DNA of 64,000 nucleotides from Pseudomonas sp. R76 (GTDB lineage Bacteria; Pseudomonadota; Gammaproteobacteria; Pseudomonadales; Pseudomonadaceae): NCBI RefSeq assembly GCF_009834565.1, contig NZ_CP019428.1, positions 2,914,001 to 2,978,000 of the forward strand, read 5' to 3'. Shown piece by piece: positions 49,034 to 58,400 of this stretch (position 1 is its first letter; each line of letters starts with the position of its first letter). The notes under the pieces were generated by a model. It saw only the letters and a program-made list of their open reading frames with translations, ran no database searches and was not told where the DNA came from. The position numbers and the translations under genes were made by a program.

Positions 49034-50344
49034 CTAGAAGTAATACGGAAACTTCAGACTAAACGTAAAGTCCGGCGCATCATCCGTCATCCCAATCGAC
49101 AGGTTCGGCACAATCGTCAGGTTCTCCGACGCCGCAATCGTCATGCCCACGTTGAAGTAACCGGCGTTGGCATCGCTGGACACCACCGACTGCCAATCCT
49201 GGCCACTCTGCTTGACCTTGCTTTTACGTTGCACCAGGTCAGACACGGAAAACGACATACTCATCTTCTCGTTGAGGGCAAAAGCTACGCCCACACCGAG
49301 TTGGAAGCTGTCGCCCAGGCTGATTTTGCCAGGGATTTTCTGGTTGACGTTGGGGCTGATGTCGCTGAACGAGTCCTCGAAGTTATGGGTATAGGACAGC
49401 GAACCGAACAGTACGGCCGGGTCGAAGGTCTTGACCAGGGAAATACCCGGAGTCACCGACCACACACCGTTACCCGTAGGCAGGCTTTCCGGCACGGCGA
49501 GGTTATCGTTGCCGGGTTGCTGGATCAGCTTGATGCCGTAAGGGTCTTGGCCGGTGGGGGCCTTGACGCGAACCGACACCACCGCATCCGGCAGGTTGGC
49601 GCTCTCGTCGAGAAACTTGTACGCAATGCCGAAGTTGACATCGCCGATGGTTGGGTCACGGGTGACCGTACCTTCCGATGTGGCGTTGGAGCTGCCGCCG
49701 GCGCCTCCCGACTGGTAAGTCGATTCGCGGTACACCACCGGCACGTTCAAGTCGAACTGCCAACGGTTATCCAGGTTGTAGCGGCCGGTGAGGTCCAGGG
49801 TCCAGCTGTCCGACTTGATTCGGTCCAGGTTGATATTGCCGAGGAAAATCGAGTCCAGCGCCAGAAAACCGTTAAGCGACAACTGGCGAGCGTCATAGCG
49901 CGCATAGGTGATGCCGGTTTCAAAGCTGAACTTGCCGTTGCCGAAAAAGCCGCTGGCCTCGTTGTACAAGTTGCTCACGCTTTGCGCCGGGGCGGAGTCG
50001 TCCTTGAGGCTCTGCCCGTATGAACTGCCACCCGCTGCGCCGCCGGAGGCTGCAGCGGCGCCGACGCCACGGGTATTGCCGGCCACCGTGGTGCCGCCTT
50101 TCTGGAAGTCGGCAGGGGATTTGGCCAAGCGTTTTGGCGCGGGTGTGGCAGGTTGGTCTTCTACTTGGCGTACGCGTTGCTCCAATACGGCCAGTGCTTT
50201 TTGCTGCACTTCATAACGTTGCTTGAGCTCCAGCAGTTCCTGCTTCAACGTTTCGATATCGGCATCCGGCGCGGCATACAACATGGATGCGGGCAGGAGC
50301 GTACTCAAGCAAACCACGGCACGTAACGATAACGATCGATGCAT
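49034..50344 (-). CDS. fapF: FapF, outer-membrane amyloid secretion channel
   Basis: 436 residues; exports FapC, FapB and FapE across the outer membrane. A signal peptide (first 24, ending LYA) is followed by a coiled coil (about 30-64, [17 protein letters not shown]), a low-complexity Gly/Ala linker and a beta-barrel domain of about 290 residues ending FSLKFPYYF with a terminal Phe. This agrees with the known FapF layout of an N-terminal coiled coil, a plug helix and a 12-stranded barrel. It is the last gene of fapABCDEF. Confidence 0.93.
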   Translation of the reverse strand: MHRSLSLRAVVCLSTLLPASMLYAAPDADIETLKQELLELKQRYEVQQKALAVLEQRVRQVEDQPATPAPKRLAKSPADFQKGGTTVAGNTRGVGAAAASGGAAGGSSYGQSLKDDSAPAQSVSNLYNEASGFFGNGKFSFETGITYARYDARQLSLNGFLALDSIFLGNINLDRIKSDSWTLDLTGRYNLDNRWQFDLNVPVVYRESTYQSGGAGGSSNATSEGTVTRDPTIGDVNFGIAYKFLDESANLPDAVVSVRVKAPTGQDPYGIKLIQQPGNDNLAVPESLPTGNGVWSVTPGISLVKTFDPAVLFGSLSYTHNFEDSFSDISPNVNQKIPGKISLGDSFQLGVGVAFALNEKMSMSFSVSDLVQRKSKVKQSGQDWQSVVSSDANAGYFNVGMTIAASENLTIVPNLSIGMTDDAPDFTFSLKFPYYF

Positions 50345-50393
50345 GAAATAAGCCGTCCCTTTCTAATGCGTAAGTGTCGAGGCACAGCGTAGT

Positions 50394-51143
50394 TCAATAT
50401 CCGGCAGGGCGTAGGCCTTTGAGTTGATCCAGGTTGAGGTTCTGCGTGATGTTGTTCAAACCGTTGTTGCCCAACACCACATTGAGCTGGGTCAAATTGT
50501 TCACGAAGTTACTGTTGCCCTGAATAACGGTGCCTTGCAGCACGTTGCCACCGCCGATTTGCTGCACCACATTGCCTTGGTTGTTATTGGCCTGGAGGGC
50601 CATTTGCAGCCCGCCATTGTTGGCCGTGACCGTGACTTGGCCCGCCGCGGTGCCTCCGGTAATCGGCTGGCCGGCCATCAAGGCCTGCCCGGATTGCACG
50701 TAGTTGGCAGGTGCCAGGCCGTTTTTGTTAACGTTAATATCGACGCCGTTGCTGGCGGTGTTGCCATCACCGGCGGCGCGCACGCTTTGCACGACGCCCT
50801 GGCCGCTGCCCAGGCCGGCGCCACCCACCACCGTGCCAGTGCCTTCAGGCTGCTTGATCACGCCGCTGCCGTCGTTGCCGGTAATCTGCACGTAGAACTG
50901 TGGGGTGATGGTGGACAAGTTGACCTGCATATTCGCGGTGCCGGTGACGCTCGCACCGGCGGCGTTGGTCCAGGTGCTGCTCATCACGATGCCGAAGCTG
51001 ACAATCCGCCCGGGCATCACATAGCGCCCACGCAGGTCAGCCATTTCCGAGTCCTTGAGTTCGATTGGCTTGAACGCCGAGGAGGCGTAAGCCGGTGCTG
51101 CGGCTGCCAGGCACATGACCGTCAGCCAACGGAGAGTGTTCAT
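50394..51143 (-). CDS. fapE: FapE, minor Fap fibril component
   Basis: 249 residues with a signal peptide (ending YASS) and a mature chain very rich in Asn, Gln and Gly in its C-terminal half (NNGGLQMALQANNNQGNVVQ). FapE is a secreted minor part of Fap fibrils in known systems. It lies between fapD and fapF in the standard order. AGGAG lies 6 nt before the ATG. Confidence 0.9.
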   Translation of the reverse strand: MNTLRWLTVMCLAAAAPAYASSAFKPIELKDSEMADLRGRYVMPGRIVSFGIVMSSTWTNAAGASVTGTANMQVNLSTITPQFYVQITGNDGSGVIKQPEGTGTVVGGAGLGSGQGVVQSVRAAGDGNTASNGVDINVNKNGLAPANYVQSGQALMAGQPITGGTAAGQVTVTANNGGLQMALQANNNQGNVVQQIGGGNVLQGTVIQGNSNFVNNLTQLNVVLGNNGLNNITQNLNLDQLKGLRPAGY

Positions 51144-51180
51144 CGTTTGCTCCTGGAGCGTCCTGCTCCTTATTGCGCTT

Positions 51181-51858
51181 CTAGAAGAAGTCGCTCTGGA
51201 TGAAACCGAAGTCCATCAATTCACTGTCGCGTACCGGGCTGAACTCGTTCAGCTGGTTCTTGGCGGTCAGTGGGGCGGGCGGGGTGAGCAAGGCGTTGGT
51301 CTTGTCGTAGCCCTCGCCGATAACCGCGAACACGATGCCATTCCAGCCTTTGATGAAATCGTCTTTGGCATAGCGCTTGTTACCCAGCACGGGGTCACCG
51401 ATGTACACCCAGTCCTTGTCGGCACGCTGCATCACCACGAAGTGCTTGTAGCCGCGAATCTCCAGCAGCACCACTACCGGCACTTTCACGGTGATCAGTA
51501 CTTCGGGCGTAATCCGGTAGCCCTTGGCGCGCATGTGGATGCTTTCCAGGTAGCGCTTCATGTCGAGCATCGAGAAGCCCTGGGTGCGCACCAAATCCTG
51601 GTCGGCATTGACCAGCATGCCCTTGATGACGTGGTCTTCATCCACGTCCATCCAATAGGCTTGGCGCAAGATGGTCGCCAGCGCGGCGGCACCGCAGCTG
51701 AAATCGGTTTTCTGTTCCACCAGGTTGGCGAATTTGCGCTCGCGGATGCTCTCGACCTTTTTGTACATCAGCCCGCCACCGGGCATGACGATTGCCACTT
51801 GGCCTGCCCAGGTCGGGCCGGTGAGTGCGAGCAAAAGGAGGACGGCAACGAGGCGCAT
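51181..51858 (-). CDS. fapD: FapD, C39-like cysteine peptidase
   Basis: 225 residues with signal peptide (ending TWA). The papain-like C39 peptidase domain has catalytic Cys55 (TDFSCGAAAL), His139 (RGYKHFVVM) and Asp155 (YIGDPVLG), all intact. Known to be required for Fap secretion or processing in the periplasm; its exact substrate is open. The ribosome-binding site is weak, which may limit its level relative to fapC. Confidence 0.92.
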   Translation of the reverse strand: MRLVAVLLLLALTGPTWAGQVAIVMPGGGLMYKKVESIRERKFANLVEQKTDFSCGAAALATILRQAYWMDVDEDHVIKGMLVNADQDLVRTQGFSMLDMKRYLESIHMRAKGYRITPEVLITVKVPVVVLLEIRGYKHFVVMQRADKDWVYIGDPVLGNKRYAKDDFIKGWNGIVFAVIGEGYDKTNALLTPPAPLTAKNQLNEFSPVRDSELMDFGFIQSDFF

Positions 51859-51920
51859 GATCGTATGACCTGTTGGACACTGGAAATAAAAAGGGCCTTG
51901 TTGCCAAGGCCCGATCTGGA

Positions 51921-52616
51921 TCAGAAGCGAGTGATTGCTACGTTGTTCTGACCTTGGTTGTTGCTGCCCGACAGAACGTTGGAGTTCGATACGCCCGAGC
52001 TGTAGTTCATCGAGTTGTTCACGCTGGCGTTGTTGACCACAGGTTTGGTGCTCCAGCCGTGGCCGCTGCTCAGGTTGAGCGTCAGGTTGCCCGACACGTC
52101 CTGCACGCCGGTGACCGCTGCTGCGCCGCCGTCGCCATTGCCCGAGGCAATTGCAGTGCTGTTGCTGGCTTGGTTGGAGGTGCCAGACGCTGCGTTCAAC
52201 TGAATGATGCCCGATGCGTTGTTGCCGCTGTCGTTGAGCGAAGCGTTGTTTTTGGTGCCGCTGTTGAGCACGAAGTTGCCGGTGTTCGATTGTGCGGTAC
52301 CGGCGCTGGCGAACACGAAGTCGGCATCACCGGAAACGATGGCCACGTCGTTTTTGCCTTGGTTGTTGTCACCGCTCAGCACGTTGCCGTTCGCTACGCC
52401 ACTGCTGTGGTTGTAGGAGTCATTGGCCGAAGCGTTGTTTTTGGTTTTGTCATTGATCACCACGTTGTAGTGGTTGCTTTGACCGTCCAGAGTCGTCGCG
52501 GAAGCGGTCGTTGGCGCAGGCTGAGGATGATGGTTAGGTTGACCCGCTTGAGCAGCAACAGCCATGAGCGCAGCGAGAGCGAAAGCCAGTGGTTTAAGAG
52601 CCATTGTAGTTTTCAT
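51921..52616 (-). CDS. fapC: FapC, major functional-amyloid subunit
   Basis: 231 residues; signal peptide to AQA. Three amyloid repeats are visible: NASANDSYNHSSGVANGNVL (about 62-94), NASLNDSGNNASGIIQLNAA (about 123-153) and NASVNNSMNYSSGVSNSNVL (about 196-228), each ending in N-V-A-I or similar, separated by two short linkers. The protein has no cysteine at all, whereas a Cys-X-X-Cys pair has been described for FapC. A strong AAGGAG precedes the ATG, fitting the most abundant product of the operon. Confidence 0.93.
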   Translation of the reverse strand: MKTTMALKPLAFALAALMAVAAQAGQPNHHPQPAPTTASATTLDGQSNHYNVVINDKTKNNASANDSYNHSSGVANGNVLSGDNNQGKNDVAIVSGDADFVFASAGTAQSNTGNFVLNSGTKNNASLNDSGNNASGIIQLNAASGTSNQASNSTAIASGNGDGGAAAVTGVQDVSGNLTLNLSSGHGWSTKPVVNNASVNNSMNYSSGVSNSNVLSGSNNQGQNNVAITRF

Positions 52617-52682
52617 GGTGTATCTCCTTGCTTCTATTAGTTGGTTAAGTGTTGGTACGGTCTAGCTATCGACTCAGCTCCA

Positions 52683-53246
52683 TCAGTTGAGTCGTACATT
52701 CAGGGTGTTAGCCACTCGGTTCCCCACCCCGGCGCTCTGGTTGACCTGAACCACTCCACGGCTGCCGGTGAAGGCCTGGTCGCTGGTAACGACCTGGCGG
52801 CTGCCAGTGGTAGAGGTCAACCCTGAGTCGGTTGCAAGCGCAACGGTCTGTTGCGACATGACGCTGTCGTCGATGCTTTGCGGGCCAGCGCTGACGCTGA
52901 TTCGCACGGCATTGATCATCTGGTTCTGGGCCCCGGCGGACTGGTTGACGCTCAGTGCACCGTTGCCATTGCTGAAAGAGTTGCCCTGGATCGCGGCCTT
53001 GGCGTTGAGGGCGCGGTCGGCGGCGGCGCCGCTGATTTTTTGCGTGACGGCGATGGTCGTCTGGGCGTTGTGGCCGACGGTGATGGCAACGTTGTTACTC
53101 AGCTGTTGCTGGTCGCCGGCGGCCTGGTTGACCGTGACCACGCCGTTGTATTGCTTGCCCGAGTTATCGATGGTCGCGTTGTTATTGCTGTCGGCCATGG
53201 CCGCTGTGCAACCGAGCGCGGCAAGCAGCATCCAGGAGCGGTTCAT
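52683..53246 (-). CDS. fapB: FapB, fibril nucleator
   Basis: 187 residues; signal peptide [18 protein letters not shown]. Three repeat-like segments carry [33 protein letters not shown] and [14 protein letters not shown], homologous in pattern to FapC repeats. Known FapB nucleates FapC polymerisation. The ATG overlaps the fapA stop (ATGA), so the two are translationally coupled. Confidence 0.92.
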   Translation of the reverse strand: MNRSWMLLAALGCTAAMADSNNNATIDNSGKQYNGVVTVNQAAGDQQQLSNNVAITVGHNAQTTIAVTQKISGAAADRALNAKAAIQGNSFSNGNGALSVNQSAGAQNQMINAVRISVSAGPQSIDDSVMSQQTVALATDSGLTSTTGSRQVVTSDQAFTGSRGVVQVNQSAGVGNRVANTLNVRLN

Positions 53247-53701
53247 TTCATTGCCCCCCCGACCATGCCGCTGATGTTGTTCAGTGGGGCGAGGCCGCTG
53301 GAAATCGCGCCGTTTACCGTGCCGGCGATGCCGCCGCCGCTGCCGCTATGGCCCGCTGCGCTGCCTGCACCGAGGTTGTTGGCACTGCCGATATTGTTCA
53401 AACCGGTGATGTCGCCATTGGGCATGATGCTGCGTGTAATGCTGGAGCCACTGCTGATGCCCGCGATGTCGTGGTCGCTGAGCTCATTGGTGGAGGCGCG
53501 GAAGATTTGCGCAGACGGGTTGGCGTTGACGGTGGTGGGGTAGGGGGCGGTGCCGCTTGTACGGCCGATCGAATACGGTTGCACCTGGCGTTCAATCACG
53601 ATCACACCATCACCTTCCGCGAGCACTGGGAGGCTCACACCGGCACTCAGTGCACAGCTGATCAGCAGGAGGCTCAAGGAGCCTTGATTGTGTGTGTCCA
53701 T
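53243..53701 (-). CDS. fapA: FapA, chaperone-like periplasmic protein of the amyloid system
   Basis: 152 residues with a signal peptide (ending VLA), a middle region [20 protein letters not shown] and a Gly/Ser/Asn-rich C-terminus. FapA in known systems modulates FapC fibrillation in the periplasm. First gene of the operon; AAGGAA 8 nt before the ATG. Expressed from the sigma-54-type promoter about 55-70 nt upstream. Confidence 0.9.
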   Translation of the reverse strand: MDTHNQGSLSLLLISCALSAGVSLPVLAEGDGVIVIERQVQPYSIGRTSGTAPYPTTVNANPSAQIFRASTNELSDHDIAGISSGSSITRSIMPNGDITGLNNIGSANNLGAGSAAGHSGSGGGIAGTVNGAISSGLAPLNNISGMVGGAMK

Positions 53702-53753
53702 GGCAGTGTTCCTTATTCTTCGCGCTGACCCTAAACAGCGCTGTAAGGGAAAG

Positions 53754-53769
53754 AGCAGAACGCGTGCCG
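53754..53769 (-). promoter_or_regulatory. Sigma-54 (-24/-12) promoter of fapABCDEF
   Basis: Minus-strand CGGCACGCGTTCTGCT matches TGGCACG-N4-TTGCW with exact GG-N10-GC spacing. The predicted start of transcription is about 40 nt before fapA. Confidence 0.75.
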
Positions 53770-53830
53770 CTTTTGATTTTTCTTGAATATTCAGTAGGTT
53801 GCGATTAATGCGTGGGGTGGTGACGGCCGA

Positions 53831-53970
53831 AGTGTTTCATCCGCGCAACACTCGCCCTGCGGCTGTCTATGCGCAGCCCCACCTGTTGGCTGTCTCAGCG
53901 ATGAAACACTGCACATGACAAAGCCATGAATCCGCGCCGGGCGGGCGGTTCAGGCCAGGGAAGTGTTTCA
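53831..53970. promoter_or_regulatory. Three AGTGTTTCA sites upstream of the fap promoter (candidate enhancer)
   Basis: AGTGTTTCAT at 53831-53840, its exact complement ATGAAACACT at 53901-53910, and AGTGTTTCA at 53962-53970. They lie 60-220 nt upstream of the sigma-54 element, where bacterial enhancer-binding proteins bind. Within the gap between fecR and fapA (53702-54016) no gene is seen. Confidence 0.6.
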
Positions 53971-54016
53971 AAAATGGACACCACGGGCGCAAGCGAGCCC
54001 GTGTGAGCAGGCAGGC

Positions 54017-55012
54017 TTAGCCCTTCGGCGCTTTACGCGGGATGGAATTGAGTACGGGGTTGCCGTCCTGATTCTGGGTCAGGTAGACCGGCAAAACCTT
54101 GGGCAGGGAAGGGACGAGGTTGTTGACCTCATTGATGTTGTAGATGCCGCCAATGCGAATCGCCCCTGTATTGGCATCTGCCAGCATCACCGGTTTGTTC
54201 AGGTAGCGGTTGATCAGCGGCAACGCGTCGGCCAGGGCCAGGTTGTCGAGCACCAACTTGCCCTGGCGCCATGCCAGGCCGGCGTCGTTGGGGTCTATCG
54301 CGGCGACTTGCGGGGTGGCGTCACCCGTGTGGTAACTGGCTTGCATGCCAGGGCTGAGCGGCACGCCGGCGTGCTGCGTATCGCTGGAAATCTGCACCGA
54401 GCCTTCCAGCAACATCACCCGGACCTGATCTTCATACTTCCATACGTTGAATTGGGTGCCGGTGACCCGAACCTGCCCGTCACCGGCCTTCACAATAAAC
54501 GGGTGACCGCGGTCATGGGTGACCTTGAAAAACGCTTCGCCCTTTTTCAAGGTGACTTGGCGCTGATCCTTGTAATTGCGGTAGACCAATTCGGTGCCCA
54601 GGTTCAACTCGACTTGGCTGCCATCGCCAAGGGTGACCTTGCGCAGGCCATTGGCAGCATCGAAATGCTCATAGGCACTGGGCAGCCAGCCTGCTTCCCA
54701 GCCCGTGAAGGCTGCCAGCGGCAAGGCGGCGAGGCACACTGCTGCAGCGACGGCGTAAGTGCGCAAGCGGCTGCGCTGCTTGAACGGCAGTACCACCGGC
54801 GAAGGCTCGCTGCGCGGCAGGTGGTCGGCCACGTCCCAGATTTCCAGCATGGCCGCGTATTCGAAGGCGTGCAGCGGGTCGGCATCGTGCCATTGCGTAA
54901 ACGCCCGACGTTCTTCAGCCGTGCAATCACCGGCATGCAGGCGCATGCACCAATGCGCAGCGGCGTCGGTGATGGCGTCGTATTCGGCTTCTGAAAGGGA
55001 GTTTTCGCTCAT
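54017..55012 (-). CDS. FecR-family anti-sigma/sigma-regulator without adjacent sigma factor
   Basis: 331 residues. N-terminal DUF4880-type cytoplasmic domain (about 5-60, with HWCMRLHAGDCTAEERRAF and a Trp-rich pattern), one membrane segment (about 84-104), the FecR domain (TLGDGSQVELNLGTELVY, GEAFFKVTHDRGHPFIV, GTQFNVW) and a C-terminal STN-like domain (LADALPLINRYL onward). FecR proteins sit in the inner membrane and pass a signal from a TonB receptor to an ECF sigma factor. Neither partner is next to it here. The ATG at 55012 has AGGATGG 4 nt before it; it is preferred to a start seven codons upstream. Confidence 0.9.
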   Translation of the reverse strand: MSENSLSEAEYDAITDAAAHWCMRLHAGDCTAEERRAFTQWHDADPLHAFEYAAMLEIWDVADHLPRSEPSPVVLPFKQRSRLRTYAVAAAVCLAALPLAAFTGWEAGWLPSAYEHFDAANGLRKVTLGDGSQVELNLGTELVYRNYKDQRQVTLKKGEAFFKVTHDRGHPFIVKAGDGQVRVTGTQFNVWKYEDQVRVMLLEGSVQISSDTQHAGVPLSPGMQASYHTGDATPQVAAIDPNDAGLAWRQGKLVLDNLALADALPLINRYLNKPVMLADANTGAIRIGGIYNINEVNNLVPSLPKVLPVYLTQNQDGNPVLNSIPRKAPKG

Positions 55013-55164
55013 TAATCCATCCTGATTTCGCACATTCTAACCTCCCGAGGCGGATGGCGAGAACAACCATCATGGCGATTGCACATCAATTGGAACTTAT
55101 TCTCGTTTGGAAAACTCAGAAATCACAGGACACGAGTCCGTCATTCCCACAAAGGAGTACGAAC

Positions 55165-55434
55165 ATGCTGAAGAAAACCTTAGTCGCCCTGTGTGCAACC
55201 ACCGCTTTGCTGAGTGCCGGCGCAGCCCTGGCCGATAAGCCGGGCGCGGGCTGGATTACCATTGAAAAGGCCATCGAAGTGGCCAAGACCAAGGCCGGGT
55301 ACGTTGAGGTCTACGCGGCCGAAGCGGACGACAATGGCTATTGGGAAGTCAAAGGCCGCAAGTCCGATGGCACGGTCTATGAAGCACGTATCGACGGCGC
55401 CTCGGGCAATATCCTGCGTGACCAGAAAGACTGA
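55165..55434 (+). CDS. Secreted PepSY-domain protein
   Basis: 89 residues. A signal peptide to ALA leads to one PepSY domain (about 28-88: ITIEKAIEVAKTKAGYVEVY, then YWEVKGRKSDGTVYEARID and ILRDQKD). PepSY domains are often inhibitory or metal- or peptidase-related; role unknown. AAAGGAG is 8 nt before the ATG. It is divergent from fecR and convergent with the giant gene. Confidence 0.88.
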   Translation: MLKKTLVALCATTALLSAGAALADKPGAGWITIEKAIEVAKTKAGYVEVYAAEADDNGYWEVKGRKSDGTVYEARIDGASGNILRDQKD

Positions 55435-55452
55435 GGCACTGCCGGGGGCCGC

Positions 55453-58400
55453 TCAGGCTCCCGCATCCAGCAAACGGCCCAGGTGAGTAATCAGATAAGT
55501 CACTGAGTCGGCGTTGGCCAAAATGGTGTCGATTCGCTTGTCGGGGTCACTCATGAATACCTGCCGGGCGTCATCAAGGTCCTTGGCGCCCGTGGCGCTG
55601 AGGACTTTTTGTTTGATGTAATGGGTGCCGCTGTCCGCACCGTAGTCTTCCCATGTCGCCGATAAATCATCCCAGGTCTTGAACAGCATTGTGGCGGGTG
55701 TCAGCGTCGACAATGCGGTCTTGCGCAAATCTTCCAGCGTCGTCTTCATCAACTGCGCACCCGGCTGCGCAGGGTTAATCAAGTCGGGAAAGGGGCGCAT
55801 CGTGTCCATGTACGCGATGTCTTCGGTACGCAGCCTCAAGTGCGTCAATTCGTGAATCAACGTGCTGGCCCTGGCGTGGGCCGAGATATCGAAGGGTGAG
55901 TTCAAGCGGTTCTGGTACTCGTCCATGTCCGGATCAAAGAACCGGTTGAGCAAATACAGTTTGCGCTCCCGGTCCTCAGGAATCACAAAGGCGTATTCCT
56001 GCGCCATGCTCACGCGGCTGGTGCCGCTGACAAAACGTTTGGAATCGGGCCCGGTCAAGCTGGGGTCGCTTAATTCATCGAGTATGCCATCGATAATTTT
56101 CTCGACCCGACTGAGCTGCTGCGGGCTGATGCTGATCACACCGAACATTTCCCCCAAAAAAAGGCCGACGCGGCTATTGGGATCACGTTGCAGCGAAAAG
56201 TGCGCGATGTTGCGCTTGCAGGTGACGCCGTAATAAGTCGCCACGTTCAACGCTTCATTGATGGCCTGGGCTTTCCAGTTGGACAGGTTGGCAATCGCGC
56301 GTATGCCGCTCGCTTCGATGTTGATCGTCTCGCGCTCGCCGTTGCGCGTTCTGTAGCGCGACAGTACTTTGCCGAAGCGCGGGTTATGCCGACGCAGGTC
56401 CAGCACCCATTTACCTTGTGGGTTGCGGCCCACGTAGGCGCCGTTCAGTGGGTCCTTGGACAGGCGCCAGTGCTGGGCGGTTTTCTTGACTGAGTAGACT
56501 TTTCCGTCCAGTGGCACATAGCTTTTTGACCTGGACTTGTCGTGATAGACATGGCTGGTGGGGCTTTTTTCAAGGTCCTTCAGCGCGATATCGTGATCTT
56601 CGAAAGGCTGTAACTCAGTGCGCGAGGGGGCGGTGATGTCCAGGCTGCTCAGGCTTGTCGCCGTGGGCAGCGTGTCGTCCGACAGCTCTGCCAGCGTGAC
56701 GGGTTTTTCTGTGGGCGGCGGTTTTGCGCTGCCGTCCAGTTCCCCACGCAGCGCCGCCATTTGCGCCACGCCCGCGATAAAGTCCTTCAAGGCAGCCCTC
56801 CACTTGTGCAACTGCAGCGCCTCGGCTGAGCGTTTGAACAATCGGTAGCTGCGCCACACCACCAGAGGGTACGCAAGTTTTCCGGCCATGAAGCGCACGG
56901 CCGTGGGAATGTCCTCGCCCAGCAGGTTGACCGCAGTGTCCCATAGAACTTTGGCGTCTTTCTTGAACTGGCAAGCCAGCATCTTGAGCAGCATTTGCGT
57001 GTTGTCGCTGAACAGGGCGTGCAGGGCGTTGCCGCTCACCGCAGACGCGGCGAGACGGATGTCGGAGGGGCGATGCCGGTTGTTTTGCAGCAGGTTGCGG
57101 TAAGTGGCCTGATGCGCCAGCTCCAAGTGCCGCAAGGTCCAATCCTGAAGTGCACCCGGCTTTTCCAATTCATCCAGCAAGGCTTGTTCGTTTGCATACT
57201 CCTTGAGCACATGGTTTTCGCTGTAGGGCGCATATAACACCAGCGGCCCGGCGCTGCTGCTTTCAGGGCCAATCAGGTACATGCCCAATGCCTTCACGGC
57301 CGCAGCGCCATCGGTCGCTATCAACGCCAGCGGGCGAATAATGGCGGTCGCGCCCGCAAGGGTTGCGCGTGCCAGGGCATCGGGCATGTTGAAAACCTGC
57401 TGGATGTAGCCAAGGGCCCGCGCTGTAAGGCGTTCCTGCAGCTTTTGCTCGTGGGCGTATTGCAGCATTTGCCAAGGCAACTGACGGCAGAACAGGCGCC
57501 GGCGTTTGCGCGCCGCTTCGGTCTGGGCGTTGAGCGTGTTCTGTACCACGCTGTGGTAAGCGGTTTTAAGGTCCAGCTGCCGGACCATCTGGATCACCGT
57601 ACTGGCGTCCAGTGCAGGCGGCAGCGGCGTGGCAGTGCGTGAACGTGGACGCAGGTTTTCGGCTTCCAGGTCCGGCCAGTGACGCACGGCAAAATCGGTC
57701 AGGCTCAATACATGGACGTCCAGCGCCTGGTGCACCGGCAGTTGAATGTCATCCGGCGAGAGGTCAAGGTCGGGAAACCGTGCCTTGAGCAGTGCCTGCA
57801 GGGCTGTGAACGCATGTTTGCGCACGGGCACGATGCCGTGCAAGTAGTCTTTTTCGTCGGGTGCACTGTTGTGGTATTGCTCAAGCAGTTCAGCGTGGTG
57901 GATCTGGTCCTGAGTCGTTGCCATGCCCAGCCACACGGGCAGCGCCTGCTGGTTGACGAGGGCGCCGGCCACCGCGATCGCGCGTGCCAGATTGGTGGGC
58001 GCGGCCTGCTCCAGCACGTTGTCCAGGCGGTCTTGCAGGGCACGCGCGGGTAACTTCATGGAAAGCAGGTGATCAACCCCGTCCATCACGTAATCGCTGT
58101 AGGTTTGCAGGCGGTTGTTCAGTACGTTGTCATCGATGCGTTGCAGCGGGCCCAACCGATACACCTGATGGGGCCTGCGCAGGGAGACGGGCAGGTTTTC
58201 CAGCAGGCTCAAACGCTTGATCGGATGCGCCAGGCGCTGTGTCAACGCACTGCGCAGGGTTTCAATCGACGTAAACACTTCATGGCCCAGCCGAGGCGTC
58301 CACAGCACGACCCGGCCTGAGCGTTCGGGGTCAATACCGCCGCGTTCAGTCAGTACAAACAGGTTGGCAAGGGGGCTGGTGGCCGCCGAGGTGCCAATAC

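Noticed and set aside
55089..55109. Fur-like sequence between fecR and the PepSY gene
   Set aside because: Only about 9 of 19 positions match the consensus.
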